Shown here: positions 1 through 11,413 of the stretch, one piece after another | Layout of the letters: every line of letters starts with the position of its first letter | Numbering within the stretch: position 1 is the stretch's first letter | NCBI RefSeq assembly: GCF_029266915.1 | Contig: NZ_JARIEF010000018.1 | Span: 62,001-126,000 of the forward strand | Reading direction: 5' to 3' | Length of the DNA stretch: 64,000 nucleotides | From: Tissierella sp. | Lineage (GTDB): Bacteria; Bacillota; Clostridia; Tissierellales; Tissierellaceae | Position numbers and translations under genes: made by a program | Notes under the pieces: generated by a model | Databases searched by the model: none | What the model saw: only the letters and a program-made list of their open reading frames with translations | What the model was told of the DNA's origin: nothing

Positions 1-594
1 CTCTTTGCAAGTTTATTTTTTGATTTTTCAAGAATGGAATTTTTAATTCTTTTATTTGCAGTTACACTTGTAATAGTTATGGAACTTATGAATACTGCTA
101 TAGAAAAAACGGTTGATATGATAACGGTTGAATACCATCCTCTGGCAAGGCTTGTAAAAGATATTGCAGCAGGAGCGGTACTTATTTCTGCTATGAATGC
201 TTTTTTAGTAGGATATTTATTGTTTTTTGATAGATTGAATACTCTTAGTGGGTTGATAATATTTAAGATAAGAAGTTCAAGCATTCATTTAACATTTGTA
301 AGTCTTATCTTAGTAGTGCTCTTAACAATAGGTCTCAAGGCTAGATTTTACAGGGGTCATGGAACCCATTTTCAAGGAGGTACAGTAAGCGGTCACTCGG
401 CTGTATCCTTTTGTATAGCCACAATAGTGGCGGTCTTATCAGAAAATATGCTTGTTATTACAATGACTTTTGCGCTGGCCTTGCTTGTGGGTGAGAGTAG
501 GATAGAAGGCAGAATCCACACTTTATCAGAAGTAATATTGGGTGCAATACTAGGAACTATAGTAGGAATTCTTATATTTCAAATTATTGGGTAA
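1..594 (+). CDS. Diacylglycerol/undecaprenol kinase (DgkA) domain fused to PAP2-like phosphatase domain; 5' end lies outside the window
   Basis: Reading frame is open to base 1 (LFASLFFDFSRMEFLILLFAV...). DgkA motif VMELMNTAIEKTVD, then PAP2-like SGHSAVSF. Confidence 0.8.
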   Translation, partial: LFASLFFDFSRMEFLILLFAVTLVIVMELMNTAIEKTVDMITVEYHPLARLVKDIAAGAVLISAMNAFLVGYLLFFDRLNTLSGLIIFKIRSSSIHLTFVSLILVVLLTIGLKARFYRGHGTHFQGGTVSGHSAVSFCIATIVAVLSENMLVITMTFALALLVGESRIEGRIHTLSEVILGAILGTIVGILIFQIIG

Positions 595-606
595 GGGAGA
601 TTTAGT

Positions 607-1683
607 ATGATAAAAATAAAAGGAAAATATTTACTGGTCTTATTAACTATATTGATAGCTTTGTCTGGATGTAAAAAAGAAGAGGCAGTCATAGAAAAAA
701 CTCCTGCTAGAGAAGATATTAAAGAAGAAAAATCTCAAGAAGCAGAAGATGAAGAAGAAACTGAGAAAGAGACGGAGGATTTAAGGGGAAAATCTATATC
801 ACCTTTAAGTGGAATATATGTAGAAGACGAAAAACTAGATAGAAGAGTAATGGGTATTATGTTTGATAATCATCCAAGCGCTAGATGGCAGGCTGGACTT
901 AAAGATGCAGAAGTTGTTTATGAGTATCAAGTAGAAGCTCCATATACAAGATATTTAGCGTTCTTTCTAAGTAATGATCCCGAGTTACTTGGACCACTTA
1001 GAAGTGCAAGGCCGTATTTTGTTACAAATATACTAGAATATGACGCTTTATACGTAAGAGTTGGGGGAAGCAGAGAAGCAGATGCTGATATATTAAAATA
1101 TAATATAGATCAAATAGATGCTAGAACTAGCAGTTCAAGCATTTTCTGGAGAAAATCTCATAAAAAAGCTCCAAACAACTTATATTCCGATATGAAAACA
1201 CTTAGAAGTCTAGCTGATGGAAAAGGGTTAAATGAGGCTGGAGATATAAATATATTTGAGTTTAATCTTTATGACAAAGATATTCAAGGCTCGCCAGCAA
1301 GGGAAATAAATATTAACTACAATTCTCAAAATAAAACGGATTACTTATATAATGAAGAAGAAAAACAATATTATAGAAAAAAAGACGGTCAAGATCATAT
1401 AGATGAAATAGATAAAAGTTATATAAAAGCTAAAAATATAATTATAAGAGAAGTCGAAACTAGGCCGCTTTCAGATGGCAAAAAGTTAGAAATGGATTTA
1501 CTAGGCAATGGAAAGGGTAAGTACATTACAAATGGAAATATAATCGATATAAACTGGACTAAAAAATCTAGAGAAGAAAAGACTCGCTATACTCTTTTAA
1601 GCGGACAAGAGTTAAAGTTAAACCCAGGAGTTACATTTATTCAGGTAGTAAATCCTAAAATGGAGATATTGATTAAAGAATAA
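607..1683 (+). CDS. DUF3048 (YerB-like) lipoprotein
   Basis: Signal peptide with lipobox LSGC; YerB-like motifs (GIMFDNHPSARWQAGL, GPLRSARPYF). Confidence 0.85.
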   Translation: MIKIKGKYLLVLLTILIALSGCKKEEAVIEKTPAREDIKEEKSQEAEDEEETEKETEDLRGKSISPLSGIYVEDEKLDRRVMGIMFDNHPSARWQAGLKDAEVVYEYQVEAPYTRYLAFFLSNDPELLGPLRSARPYFVTNILEYDALYVRVGGSREADADILKYNIDQIDARTSSSSIFWRKSHKKAPNNLYSDMKTLRSLADGKGLNEAGDINIFEFNLYDKDIQGSPAREININYNSQNKTDYLYNEEEKQYYRKKDGQDHIDEIDKSYIKAKNIIIREVETRPLSDGKKLEMDLLGNGKGKYITNGNIIDINWTKKSREEKTRYTLLSGQELKLNPGVTFIQVVNPKMEILIKE

Positions 1684-1696
1684 TAGGAGGCATAAA

Positions 1697-2104
1697 ATGG
1701 ATGAAAAAGAATTAATAAAAAAAGCACTAGAAATTAAAGAACAAGCTTATGTACCTTATTCTAACTTTCATGTAGGAGCTGCCCTTCTTATGGAAGATGG
1801 AAAGGTTTATACGGGTTGCAATATAGAAATAGCATCCTATTCGCCCACTATATGTGCAGAGAGAACTGCTATCTTTAAAGCAGTATCAGAAGGGAGCAGG
1901 GATATAAAAGCTATAGCAATTGTAGGGGATGCAGGACTTACCTATCCTTGCGGAGTTTGCCGGCAGGTGATAAGAGAGTTTGGAAAAGATGCTAAGATAA
2001 TTATAGCAAAGACTGAAGATGACTATGAAACATACCAACTAGAAGACCTTCTTCCGCACAGTTTTGGGCCGGAAGATTTAAAAAAAATAGGAAGTGATAA
2101 ATAG
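1697..2104 (+). CDS. cdd: Cytidine deaminase
   Basis: CAERTAI and PCGVCRQV zinc-binding motifs; SD aggagg upstream. Confidence 0.95.
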   Translation: MDEKELIKKALEIKEQAYVPYSNFHVGAALLMEDGKVYTGCNIEIASYSPTICAERTAIFKAVSEGSRDIKAIAIVGDAGLTYPCGVCRQVIREFGKDAKIIIAKTEDDYETYQLEDLLPHSFGPEDLKKIGSDK

Positions 2105-2105
2105 A

Positions 2106-2990
2106 ATGTATAAATCAGGATTTATAAGCGTTATAGGAAGACCGAATGTAGGAAAATCTACTCTTTTAAATGAAGTTATAGGAGAGAAAATATCAATTAT
2201 ATCAGACAAGCCACAAACTACTAGAAACAAGATACAACTTGTATATACAGGAGATGAGTTCCAATTAGTATTCTTGGATACACCAGGAATGCAGATGCCA
2301 AAAAATAAGCTTGGCGAGTATATGTTAAGAGCATCTAAAAGCACTCTACAAGAAGTAGATGTAGTTACCTTTATGGTTGATGAGAGTATGGATATTGGAA
2401 GTTTAGACAGTTATATAATAGATATATTAAAAGATGTTGAGACTCCTATCGTTTTATTGATAAATAAAATAGACAAAATGGAAAAAGAAGATGTCGCAAA
2501 ACTTATTCAAAAATATGCTGAAATGGAAATTTTTGAAGAAATAATACCAATATCTGCATTAAACAATGATAATATAGAGAGATATATAGAAGTTTTAAAA
2601 GGCTTGATCCCAAATGGACCTCAATATTTCCCGGAGGATATGATAACAGATCAACCAGAGAGATTTATAATATCAGAACTTATAAGGGAAAAAGCTTTAA
2701 TAAATTTAAAAGAAGAAGTGCCTCACGGTATATATGTGCATATAGATGATGTGAAAACCAGAAAAGATGGAGATTTAATGGATGTTTTTGCAACTATTTA
2801 CACTGAAAAAGAGTCTCATAAGGGTATAGTAATAGGTAAAAAAGGGCAGATGCTCAAGCATATAGGACAAACTGCAAGAGAAGATATCGAAAGACTTATG
2901 GGAACTAAAATAAATCTTCAGCTATGGGTAAAAGTAGAGAAAAACTGGAGAGAAAAGGATAATAAGGTTAAATATTTCGGATATAAATAA
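2106..2990 (+). CDS. era: GTPase Era
   Basis: GRPNVGKSTLLN, DTPG, NKID and a C-terminal KH domain. ATG 2106 preferred over the upstream GTG at 2094. Confidence 0.95.
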   Translation: MYKSGFISVIGRPNVGKSTLLNEVIGEKISIISDKPQTTRNKIQLVYTGDEFQLVFLDTPGMQMPKNKLGEYMLRASKSTLQEVDVVTFMVDESMDIGSLDSYIIDILKDVETPIVLLINKIDKMEKEDVAKLIQKYAEMEIFEEIIPISALNNDNIERYIEVLKGLIPNGPQYFPEDMITDQPERFIISELIREKALINLKEEVPHGIYVHIDDVKTRKDGDLMDVFATIYTEKESHKGIVIGKKGQMLKHIGQTAREDIERLMGTKINLQLWVKVEKNWREKDNKVKYFGYK

Positions 2991-3067
2991 AAAGAGGTTT
3001 ATAAGTAAATAGTTAAATATAAGGATATGAGGAAAAATAAATTGATGCATATAAGTAGGGATAGAAT

Positions 3068-3814
3068 ATGATAAAAACAGAAGGTATTGTTTTAAGTGAG
3101 CTGAAGTTTAAAGATACCAGTAAAATTTTGAATATATATACAAAAGATTTAGGCAAAATACCTGTTATGGCCAAAGGAGCCTATAAGGCAAATTCTAAGC
3201 TGATGGCATCTACACAAGTGTTTTCTCAAAATGAATATATATTTCAAAAAGGTAAAACTTTCTACTATTTAAATCAGGGTAATATTATAGAATCTTATTA
3301 CAATATGAGAGAAAATGTAGAGAGATTTATCTATGGTTCTTATATCCTAGAGCTTATAGAAAAGTCTTCACCTGAAGAAGAAGCCAACTTAACACTTTTT
3401 TTGTTTTTAGAAAAAAGTTTGAGCACTCTATCTTCTCTTGAAGAAGGTTTTCTTAGGTTTATAGTAGCCTTTCAAGTTAAATTTGTTAGTTTTATAGGAT
3501 ACAAACCCTATCTAAATACCTGCGTTATCTGTAACAAAAAGCCAACTGACATTATAAGATGGAGTCATGCAGAGGGTGGGATTATCTGCAGTGATTGTTT
3601 TAACAGAGATATGAGTTCACAATATATAAGTCTAGAAGTATACAAGGCAATGGTAGAACTTCTCTATATATCTTATGAGGATTTAGAAGAAGTAGATATA
3701 AGTTTAGACAACCTAAAAAAGCTGCAAATATTATTAGAAAATTATATTCTATATAATATAGACAGAAAAGAATTTAATAGTTTTAAAATGATAGATATGT
3801 TGTTAGAAAGCTAA
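3068..3814 (+). CDS. recO: DNA repair protein RecO
   Basis: N-terminal MIKTEGIVLSELKFKDTSKILNIYT; CxxC zinc motif; position after era. Confidence 0.92.
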   Translation: MIKTEGIVLSELKFKDTSKILNIYTKDLGKIPVMAKGAYKANSKLMASTQVFSQNEYIFQKGKTFYYLNQGNIIESYYNMRENVERFIYGSYILELIEKSSPEEEANLTLFLFLEKSLSTLSSLEEGFLRFIVAFQVKFVSFIGYKPYLNTCVICNKKPTDIIRWSHAEGGIICSDCFNRDMSSQYISLEVYKAMVELLYISYEDLEEVDISLDNLKKLQILLENYILYNIDRKEFNSFKMIDMLLES

Positions 3815-3904
3815 AGATAGCCATTGAATATTGACATTGAATAAATAATTTGTTAAATTATAAAAAGAAAAGTATAAAAAATTAGGAAAAGATATTAGAA
3901 ATAT

Positions 3905-3942
3905 AAGCCTTTTATAGATTAAATGTAAAAGGTTTTGTTTTC
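3905..3942 (+). terminator. Terminator-like hairpin just upstream of glyQ
   Basis: AAGCCTTTTA (3905-3914) pairs with TAAAAGGTTT (3926-3935), followed by a T-rich tract; glyQ SD begins about 3949. Confidence 0.6.
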
Positions 3943-3960
3943 TAAATGAGGAGGATGTTT

Positions 3961-4848
3961 ATGTACTTTCAGGACATGATATTAAAGTTATATAATTATT
4001 GGGGTGAAAAAGGATGCACTATTATGGAGCCCTATGATATAGAAAAAGGTGCTGGAACGATGAGTCCTCATACTTTTTTAAGAGCGCTTGGACCGGAACC
4101 TTGGAAGATAATATATTTAGAGCCATCAAGAAGACCAGCAGACGCAAGGTATGGAGAAAACCCTAATAGGGTATATCAACATCATCAGATGCAGGTTATA
4201 TTAAAGCCATCACCTGAAGATGTACAGGACTTATATCTTGACAGTTTAAGAGCTATAGGAATAGATCCCCTAAAGCATGATATAAGATTTGTAGAAGATA
4301 ACTGGGAAGCACCTACCCTTGGAGCATGGGGACTAGGTTGGGAAGTGTGGCTTGATGGAATGGAGATTACACAATTTACTTATTTCCAGCAAGTAGGAGG
4401 AATAAACTGTGAGCTGGAGTCAGCAGAGCTTACTTACGGACTTGAAAGAATAGCTATGTACCTTCAAGACGTTGAAAATGTATTTGATATAAGATGGAAT
4501 GAAAACTTAACTTATGGTGATATATTCAACAAAGCAGAATACGAACATTCTGTATATAGTTTTGAACTTGCAAATATAGATACGCTCAAAGAACTATTTA
4601 CTATATATGAGGGAGAAGCTAAGGCTATATTGGAAAAAAGACTGGTAATGCCGGCTTATGATTATGTTTTAAAATGTTCACACGTCTTTAATGTACTCGA
4701 TGCAAGAGGTGCTCTTTCAGTTTCAGAAAGAACAAAGTATATCGGATGGGTAAGAGATCTGGCTAAAATTGTAGCCACCTGTTATGTGGAACAAAGGGAA
4801 GAATTAGGATTTCCCCTAATAAAGAAAGAAGGTGAAGTAAATGAATAA
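3961..4848 (+). CDS. glyQ: Glycyl-tRNA synthetase alpha subunit
   Basis: [50 protein letters not shown] aggagg before ATG 3961. Confidence 0.96.
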   Translation: MYFQDMILKLYNYWGEKGCTIMEPYDIEKGAGTMSPHTFLRALGPEPWKIIYLEPSRRPADARYGENPNRVYQHHQMQVILKPSPEDVQDLYLDSLRAIGIDPLKHDIRFVEDNWEAPTLGAWGLGWEVWLDGMEITQFTYFQQVGGINCELESAELTYGLERIAMYLQDVENVFDIRWNENLTYGDIFNKAEYEHSVYSFELANIDTLKELFTIYEGEAKAILEKRLVMPAYDYVLKCSHVFNVLDARGALSVSERTKYIGWVRDLAKIVATCYVEQREELGFPLIKKEGEVNE

Positions 4849-6913
4849 TACTTATTTACTTGAAATAGGAATAGAAGAAATTCCGGCCAGATATGTAAAA
4901 GATACCTTAATACAGCTGAAAGAGAAGTTTTCTAAACTTTTTAAAGAAGAAAAAATCAACTTTGAATCTATAGAAGTTTATTCTACTCCAAGAAGACTTG
5001 CAACTATTGTAAGAGGCCTTGAGGAAGAAAGAACTGAAAGTGTAGAAAAAGTAAAGGGACCTTCTAAAAAGATATCTCTCGATGAAGAGGGACAGCCTTC
5101 TAGGGCGCTTTCTGGATTTATGAAAGGACAAGGGCTGGAATTTAAAGATATATATTTTGAAGAATTTAAAGGCGAAGAATATGCCTATGCTGATATAACA
5201 AAACAAGGAAAAGAAATAAAAACAGTTATAGCAGATAGTGTATCAGACCTTATAAGAAGTATTAACTTTCCAAAGTCAATGAAATGGGGCGGAAAGAATA
5301 TTAGATTTGCGAGACCTATCAGATGGATAGTATCCCTTCTAGATAGTGAAATTATTCCATTTGAACTAGAGGGAATATCAGTAGGCAATAAGACTAGGGG
5401 ACATAGGTTTTTAGGAAGTTCAGATATAGTTTTAAAAGATGCTGAAGAATACCAAGAAGTTCTAAAAGAAAATTTTGTAATATTAGATCAGAAAGAAAGA
5501 AAAGAATTAATAAAATATGGAGCTGAAAGATTGGCTAAAGAAAAAGGCGGAAAACTTCTTCATGACGAAGCGCTTCTAGATGAAGTTACAAATCTAGTAG
5601 AGTATCCGACAGCAGTAATAGGAAGGATTAAAGAAGAATATCTGAAACTTCCAAAAGATGTTATAGTAACACCTATGAAAGAACATTTAAGATATTTCCC
5701 TGTGCTGGATACGAAAGACAGGCTTCTTCCGTATTTTATAACTGTTAGAAATGGAAATGATGAGCATATAGATATAGTTATAAAAGGAAATGAAAAAGTT
5801 TTAGGAGCAAGACTTGAAGATGCTAAATTCTTCTTTGAAGATGATATAAGTAAACCGTTAGAAGAATATGTTGAAGCACTTAAGAGTATAACTTTCCAAG
5901 AAAAGCTTGGAACTATATATGATAAAAGTGAGAGAATTGTAAAGTTAGGTGAAAAAATAGGAGAGTATTTAGAAGTTGGTGAACAAACAAATAAGAATAT
6001 CAGGCGAGCTGGATACTTATCAAAAGCTGATCTTACAACAAAAATGGTAACTGAATTTACTGAACTTCAGGGTAAGATTGGTATGGAATATGCAAAACAC
6101 TCTGGTGAAAACGAAGTGGTAAGTTTAGCCATATTTGAACAATACCTGCCAAGGTCCCTGGGCGACGATTTGCCTTCTACTACTGCAGGAGCGGTTCTAA
6201 GCATAGCTGACAAACTAGACTCTATATCAGGACTATTCGCTATTGGAATACATCCTACAGGTTCGCAAGATCCTTTTGCACTTAGAAGAAGTGCGAGAAT
6301 TATAAAGATTATACTAGATAAAAGATTGAATCTTTCACTTCAGGAATTAATACAATTTGCACTTTATATACAAGTTGAAGAAAATGGACTTACTTTTGAC
6401 TATGAAAAAGTTAAAAAAGAAATAACAGACTTCTTCTTAGGAAGAATAAAAAGCATGTTTGCCGATGACGGAATCAGATACGACATAATTGATGCTGTAA
6501 CTCAAGGTGAAATAGACGATATTTACGATATAAAAATCAAGGCAAACAAATTAAATGAATGGCTTGAGGACAAGGATACATCTGAAATTTTGTCTGCCTT
6601 TAATAGAGTGGCAACTTTAGCTAAAAACGCAGATTCTAGTGATGTACAAAGAGATTTGCTTTCCGAATATGGAAACAAGCTATTTGACAGCTATAATAGT
6701 ATTGAAGAGGAGACTTTAAACTCTATAGTCAAAAAAGAATATGATAGAGCGCTGGATCTTTTAACTAGCTTAAAAGAGCCAATAGATGGATTTTTAGACA
6801 ATACTATGATTATGGTAGAAGATGAAACTCTTAAGAATAATAGATTAGCTTTGTTGAAAAAAATATATGATACCATGATGAAAGTTTGTGACTTGTCTGT
6901 AATAGTTAACTGA
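4841..6913 (+). CDS. glyS: Glycyl-tRNA synthetase beta subunit
   Basis: [14 protein letters not shown]-terminus; full-length, overlaps glyQ. Confidence 0.96.
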   Translation: MNNTYLLEIGIEEIPARYVKDTLIQLKEKFSKLFKEEKINFESIEVYSTPRRLATIVRGLEEERTESVEKVKGPSKKISLDEEGQPSRALSGFMKGQGLEFKDIYFEEFKGEEYAYADITKQGKEIKTVIADSVSDLIRSINFPKSMKWGGKNIRFARPIRWIVSLLDSEIIPFELEGISVGNKTRGHRFLGSSDIVLKDAEEYQEVLKENFVILDQKERKELIKYGAERLAKEKGGKLLHDEALLDEVTNLVEYPTAVIGRIKEEYLKLPKDVIVTPMKEHLRYFPVLDTKDRLLPYFITVRNGNDEHIDIVIKGNEKVLGARLEDAKFFFEDDISKPLEEYVEALKSITFQEKLGTIYDKSERIVKLGEKIGEYLEVGEQTNKNIRRAGYLSKADLTTKMVTEFTELQGKIGMEYAKHSGENEVVSLAIFEQYLPRSLGDDLPSTTAGAVLSIADKLDSISGLFAIGIHPTGSQDPFALRRSARIIKIILDKRLNLSLQELIQFALYIQVEENGLTFDYEKVKKEITDFFLGRIKSMFADDGIRYDIIDAVTQGEIDDIYDIKIKANKLNEWLEDKDTSEILSAFNRVATLAKNADSSDVQRDLLSEYGNKLFDSYNSIEEETLNSIVKKEYDRALDLLTSLKEPIDGFLDNTMIMVEDETLKNNRLALLKKIYDTMMKVCDLSVIVN

Positions 6914-6935
6914 GGGTAAATATATTTTAAAATAG

Positions 6936-7571
6936 GTGGTGAGTCCAATACAATTCAGTAAAAGACAAGAGAAGATAATTGATATTGTTAAAGAAAACGA
7001 ACCTATCACTGGAGAAGAAATAGCTGGTAAACTAAACTTATCAAGAGGTACCTTGAGAACGGACCTAGCCCTTTTAACTATGATGGAAGTCTTAGATGCT
7101 AAACCTAGAGTTGGATATTTTTATATTGGAAAAACAAGTTTTAATGATATATACAAAAACTTAAAAGATATACTTGTAGAAGAAATATATTCTGTTCCTA
7201 TTGTATTAGAAGACACTACACTTATATATGATGTAGTAGTTAGTATGTTTGTAGATGATGTAGGTTCTATATTTCTTTCTAACAAGGGAGCACTTTCAGG
7301 AATAGTCTCTAGAAAAGATGTTATAAAGTTTATTATGGGCGGGAAAGATCTCTACAGCGTTCCGGTAAGCATTATAATGACCAGGATGCCTCATGTGCTT
7401 TACACAACAGCAGAAAAAAGTGCCCTAAGTGCGGCTAAAAAATTAGTAGAGAGCGAAGTAGACAGTATTCCGGTAGTAGAAGTTATAGAAGATGATAAAC
7501 TTCATGTGATAGGGCGGATTACAAAGACTAATATAACCAGGCTATTTGTAGAGCTTGGAGAAGATTTATAA
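6936..7571 (+). CDS. CcpN-like transcriptional regulator (HTH plus paired CBS domains); start codon uncertain
   Basis: KRQEKIIDIVKENEPITGEEIAGKLNLSRGTLRTDLALLTM and CBS repeats; adjacent to PPDK regulatory protein as in other Firmicutes. Confidence 0.85.
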   Translation: MVSPIQFSKRQEKIIDIVKENEPITGEEIAGKLNLSRGTLRTDLALLTMMEVLDAKPRVGYFYIGKTSFNDIYKNLKDILVEEIYSVPIVLEDTTLIYDVVVSMFVDDVGSIFLSNKGALSGIVSRKDVIKFIMGGKDLYSVPVSIIMTRMPHVLYTTAEKSALSAAKKLVESEVDSIPVVEVIEDDKLHVIGRITKTNITRLFVELGEDL

Positions 7572-7582
7572 GGAGGATTTTA

Positions 7583-8392
7583 GTGGATAGAAAACTTGCT
7601 ATTTATGTTATATCAGACTCTATAGGAGAAACAGGAGAGCTAATTGCAAGAGCAGCAGTAAGACAGTTTACCGAAGACTATGAAATTAAAAGATATCCCT
7701 ATATCGTAAGCGAAGATCAAATAAAAGATATATTTGATGAAGCAGAGATAGGAAAAAGTCTTATTATTTATACAACTGTTTCGGAAAAAACAAGAGATTT
7801 TATAGAAGAAAAAGGCAAAGAAAGAGGAATACCAACTGTAGATGTTATGACTCCTCCTTTGGTTGCTTTAGAAAACACTTTAAAAATGTCTCCTAAAAGA
7901 GAATCTGGAATAATTAGAAGACTGGATGAAGATTATTTTAAAAAAGTAGAAGCAGTAGAGTTTGCCGTAAAGTATGATGATGGAAAAGACGCTAGAGGAG
8001 TAAAAAAAGCGGATATATGCTTAGTAGGTGTTTCTAGAACTTCTAAAACACCACTATCTATGTATTTGGCTCATAAAAATTATAAAGTAGCAAATGTTCC
8101 TCTGGTTCCTGAAGTTATGCCGCCTAAAGAGTTATTTGAAAAAGATAAAAGAAAAATAATAGGCCTAGTAGCAGACCCCTATAAATTAAATGAAATCAGA
8201 AAAGAAAGACTTAAGACACTTGGACTTAATTTTACAGCTAACTATGCTAATGTTGAGCGAATTAACCTTGAACTGGAATACTCCAGAGAAATAATGAAAA
8301 AATTAGATTGTATAGTTATAGATGTTTCAAGTCGCGCGATAGAAGAAACGGCAGGAATGATATTAGAATATATAGCAAGCGTAAAAGATTAA
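7583..8392 (+). CDS. Pyruvate, phosphate dikinase regulatory protein (DUF299 kinase/phosphotransferase)
   Basis: YVISDSIGETGELIARAAVRQF and GVSRTSKTPLSMYLA P-loop; GTG start after aaggagg. Confidence 0.93.
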   Translation: MDRKLAIYVISDSIGETGELIARAAVRQFTEDYEIKRYPYIVSEDQIKDIFDEAEIGKSLIIYTTVSEKTRDFIEEKGKERGIPTVDVMTPPLVALENTLKMSPKRESGIIRRLDEDYFKKVEAVEFAVKYDDGKDARGVKKADICLVGVSRTSKTPLSMYLAHKNYKVANVPLVPEVMPPKELFEKDKRKIIGLVADPYKLNEIRKERLKTLGLNFTANYANVERINLELEYSREIMKKLDCIVIDVSSRAIEETAGMILEYIASVKD

Positions 8393-8394
8393 CT

Positions 8395-8434
8395 CCTAAA
8401 AGAAGTGTTTTATAAAACACTTCTTTTAGTTTGT
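8395..8434 (+). terminator. Intrinsic terminator
   Basis: ctaaaagaagtgttttataaaacacttcttttag followed by tttgtt. Confidence 0.8.
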
Positions 8435-8541
8435 TAAAAAGTTTAAAAAATAAAGGAAATAAAGAATCTATGTAGAATATATAGATAAGAGGAAAATTTA
8501 AATACTCAAAAAAGATACTACTGATGAAAGAAGGAATAAAA

Positions 8542-9558
8542 ATGAAGATCAGAGAACAAATTGAACAAAGAGAAAAAGAAATTTTGTCTCCTTTCGCATC
8601 TCTCGCTTCGAATTCCAAAGGTAGAAAAGTATTTGAAGAAAAATGTGAAATAAGAACAGAATATCAAAGAGATCGAGATAGAATAATTCATTCTAAAGCT
8701 TTCAGGCGTTTAAAGCATAAGACACAAGTTTTTATAGCTCCAGAAGGAGACCATTTTAGAACCAGGTTAACCCATACTTTAGAAGTTGCTCAAATAGGAA
8801 GAACTATTGCAAGGGCTCTGAGATTAAATGAAGATTTAGTTGAAGCTATAAGTTTGGGTCATGACTTAGGGCATACTCCATTTGGACATACTGGGGAGGC
8901 TATACTTAACAAGCTGCATCCGGATGGATTCAAGCATTATAAGCAAAGTTTAAGGGTTGTAGATTTCCTGGAAAGCAATAAAAATAGACATGGCTTAAAC
9001 TTGACTTATGAAGTTAGAGAAGGTATAATAAACCATTCTGGAAAAAGACCAAGCAAGAGTTTAGAAGGACAAATAGTCAAGTTTTCAGATAGAATTGCCT
9101 ACATTAATCATGACATAGATGATGCTATAAGAGCTGGTATAATAGACGAAAAAGACTTGCCAAAAGATTGTATAAAAATCTTAGGCTCCTCGCATGGAGT
9201 CCGTATAAATAATATGATTGTTGACATAGTAGCTAATAGTCTGGATCAAGAAAAAATAAGTATGAGCTCTGAAATAGAAGAGAAAACAGAGAAGCTGAGA
9301 GAGTATATGTTTGAAAATGTATATTATAATGCGATAGCAAAATCAGAAGAGAAGAAGGCAGAATATATAATAAAAGAACTTTATAAATTTTACATTAACA
9401 ATCCTAAAGAGTTACCTATTGAATATCAATATTCTTATTTAGAAGAGAAGTTTTCTATAGAAGATAGAATATGTGATTATATAGCAGGTATGACTGATAG
9501 ATATGTAATACACATATTTACAAATCTGTTTGTTCCCAAACCCTGGGAGAAATATTAA
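8542..9558 (+). CDS. dgt: Deoxyguanosinetriphosphate triphosphohydrolase-like protein (HD domain)
   Basis: [21 protein letters not shown] and [14 protein letters not shown]. Confidence 0.92.
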   Translation: MKIREQIEQREKEILSPFASLASNSKGRKVFEEKCEIRTEYQRDRDRIIHSKAFRRLKHKTQVFIAPEGDHFRTRLTHTLEVAQIGRTIARALRLNEDLVEAISLGHDLGHTPFGHTGEAILNKLHPDGFKHYKQSLRVVDFLESNKNRHGLNLTYEVREGIINHSGKRPSKSLEGQIVKFSDRIAYINHDIDDAIRAGIIDEKDLPKDCIKILGSSHGVRINNMIVDIVANSLDQEKISMSSEIEEKTEKLREYMFENVYYNAIAKSEEKKAEYIIKELYKFYINNPKELPIEYQYSYLEEKFSIEDRICDYIAGMTDRYVIHIFTNLFVPKPWEKY

Positions 9559-9590
9559 ATAGTAGGTGAATATTAAGGTGATGATAGAAA

Positions 9591-11402
9591 ATGTATATAA
9601 ATGAAGAGATTATAGAAGAAATAAAAGAAAAAGCTGATATTGTAGATACAATATCATCTTATATTACTTTAAATAGAGCGGGCGCAAACCTAGTAGGGCT
9701 TTGTCCTTTTCATAGTGAAAAGACACCATCTTTTACAGTCTCTAGTTCAAAACAATTTTTTCACTGTTTTGGATGCGGTGAAAGTGGAGACAGCATTACC
9801 TTTATAATGAAAAAAGAAAACTTAGATTTTAAAGGTGCGGTGGAACATCTAGCTGATAAACTTGGAATTGAACTAGATGGAAAAGAAGTTGACATGGAGT
9901 TTATAGAGGAAAAAAGAACCCTATATGAAATCAACCGACAAACTGGTAAATTTTTTCATGAATTACTCCTAAAGGATCCAAAATCTTTACAATACTTAGA
10001 ACGCAGAGGTATGGGCATTTCTGATGTAAAAAGATTTGGTATAGGATTTATACCAGATGAATGGGAAAATCTATATAAGTTTTTAAGATCTAAAGGTTAC
10101 GAGGATGAAAAGATTGAAAAAGTAGGTCTCATAAGCAAAAGAAAAAATGGAAATGGTTATTATGATAGATTTAGAAATAGAATAATGTTTCCTATAATAG
10201 ATAGAAACAATCAGATAATAGGATTTGGCGGAAGAGTACTGGATGATTCTATGCCAAAATATTTAAATTCTAAAGAAAGTATCATATTTAATAAAGGAAA
10301 TAATCTTTATGGACTAAATTTAGTTAACAAGTACTCAGATAAAAAGAAAATATTGCTGGTAGAAGGATATATGGATGTTATAGCCTTGTTCTCTAAGGGC
10401 ATAAACTATTCAGTAGCAAGCCTTGGAACGGCTCTTACGCCAACTCAAGCTAAACTCTTAAAGAGGTATGGTGAAGAGATTTACATAGCTTATGACTCAG
10501 ATGCAGCGGGCAGCAAAGCTACTCTAAGAGCACTAGATATAATATCTGAAGAAGGGATAAAAGCTAAAGTTATTCAGCTTCCAAAAGGAATGGATCCAGA
10601 TGATTACATTCAAAAAGCTGGTAAAATTAGATTTGAAAGACTTCTAAAAGAAGCCTTAACTCCTATAGATTACAAGATAAAGATAAATAAAAAGAAATTT
10701 GACATCAGCAAAACAGAAGAAAAGATTATTTTTACTAAAGAAATATCTAAGGTTATAAGAGACTTAAAAAGTCCTATAGAAGAAGATGTATATATAGAAA
10801 AAATATCAAAAGATACTGGAATCTCTAAAGAAGCTATTGAAAGAGAAGTCAGGGGAGGCTATCAAAGTAGACCAAAACCAAAAACAAGTAATACCCAGCA
10901 GCAAATTTCCAATAGAGACTATCAAAACTCTAGAATCAAATCTGCCCATACAAGAGCAGAAGTTGATCTTATAAAAATTATGATTATGGATAAACAGTAT
11001 TTTAAAATTATAAACAGTAAGATTTTAAAAGAGGGTTTTTCCAACCTACAATGTAAAAAACTATATGATTTTATAAAATTAAGCTATGATAAGAAGGATG
11101 TTTTAGATATAAAAGAGATCCTGGAGGAAGCAGAATCTATGGAAATCGATAAATATATCTCCGAAGAATTAAAAGAAGGTTTTTTAGAATATAAACCTAC
11201 AAATATAGAAATAGTAATAGATGATTTGACGAGAACTTTAATGGTTAATAATCTGGAAGAGCAAAGAAAAGCAGTTATTAAAGAGATTGAAGATCTTGAT
11301 CAAAATCCCGAAAAGATGAAAGACAATGAAGCATATTCAAAAGAGTTATTTACAAAACTGACTAATTTAAATAAAGAAATTAAATCTATTAGATATAAGT
11401 AG
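9591..11402 (+). CDS. dnaG: DNA primase
   Basis: Zinc finger [41 protein letters not shown]. Confidence 0.97.
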   Translation: MYINEEIIEEIKEKADIVDTISSYITLNRAGANLVGLCPFHSEKTPSFTVSSSKQFFHCFGCGESGDSITFIMKKENLDFKGAVEHLADKLGIELDGKEVDMEFIEEKRTLYEINRQTGKFFHELLLKDPKSLQYLERRGMGISDVKRFGIGFIPDEWENLYKFLRSKGYEDEKIEKVGLISKRKNGNGYYDRFRNRIMFPIIDRNNQIIGFGGRVLDDSMPKYLNSKESIIFNKGNNLYGLNLVNKYSDKKKILLVEGYMDVIALFSKGINYSVASLGTALTPTQAKLLKRYGEEIYIAYDSDAAGSKATLRALDIISEEGIKAKVIQLPKGMDPDDYIQKAGKIRFERLLKEALTPIDYKIKINKKKFDISKTEEKIIFTKEISKVIRDLKSPIEEDVYIEKISKDTGISKEAIEREVRGGYQSRPKPKTSNTQQQISNRDYQNSRIKSAHTRAEVDLIKIMIMDKQYFKIINSKILKEGFSNLQCKKLYDFIKLSYDKKDVLDIKEILEEAESMEIDKYISEELKEGFLEYKPTNIEIVIDDLTRTLMVNNLEEQRKAVIKEIEDLDQNPEKMKDNEAYSKELFTKLTNLNKEIKSIRYK

Positions 11403-11413
11403 GAGGTACAATA

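Noticed and set aside
3815-3945. T-box leader for glyQS
   Set aside because: No AGTA loop, stem I or GGTGGNACCRCG antiterminator; leader too short. Only an attenuator-like hairpin remains.
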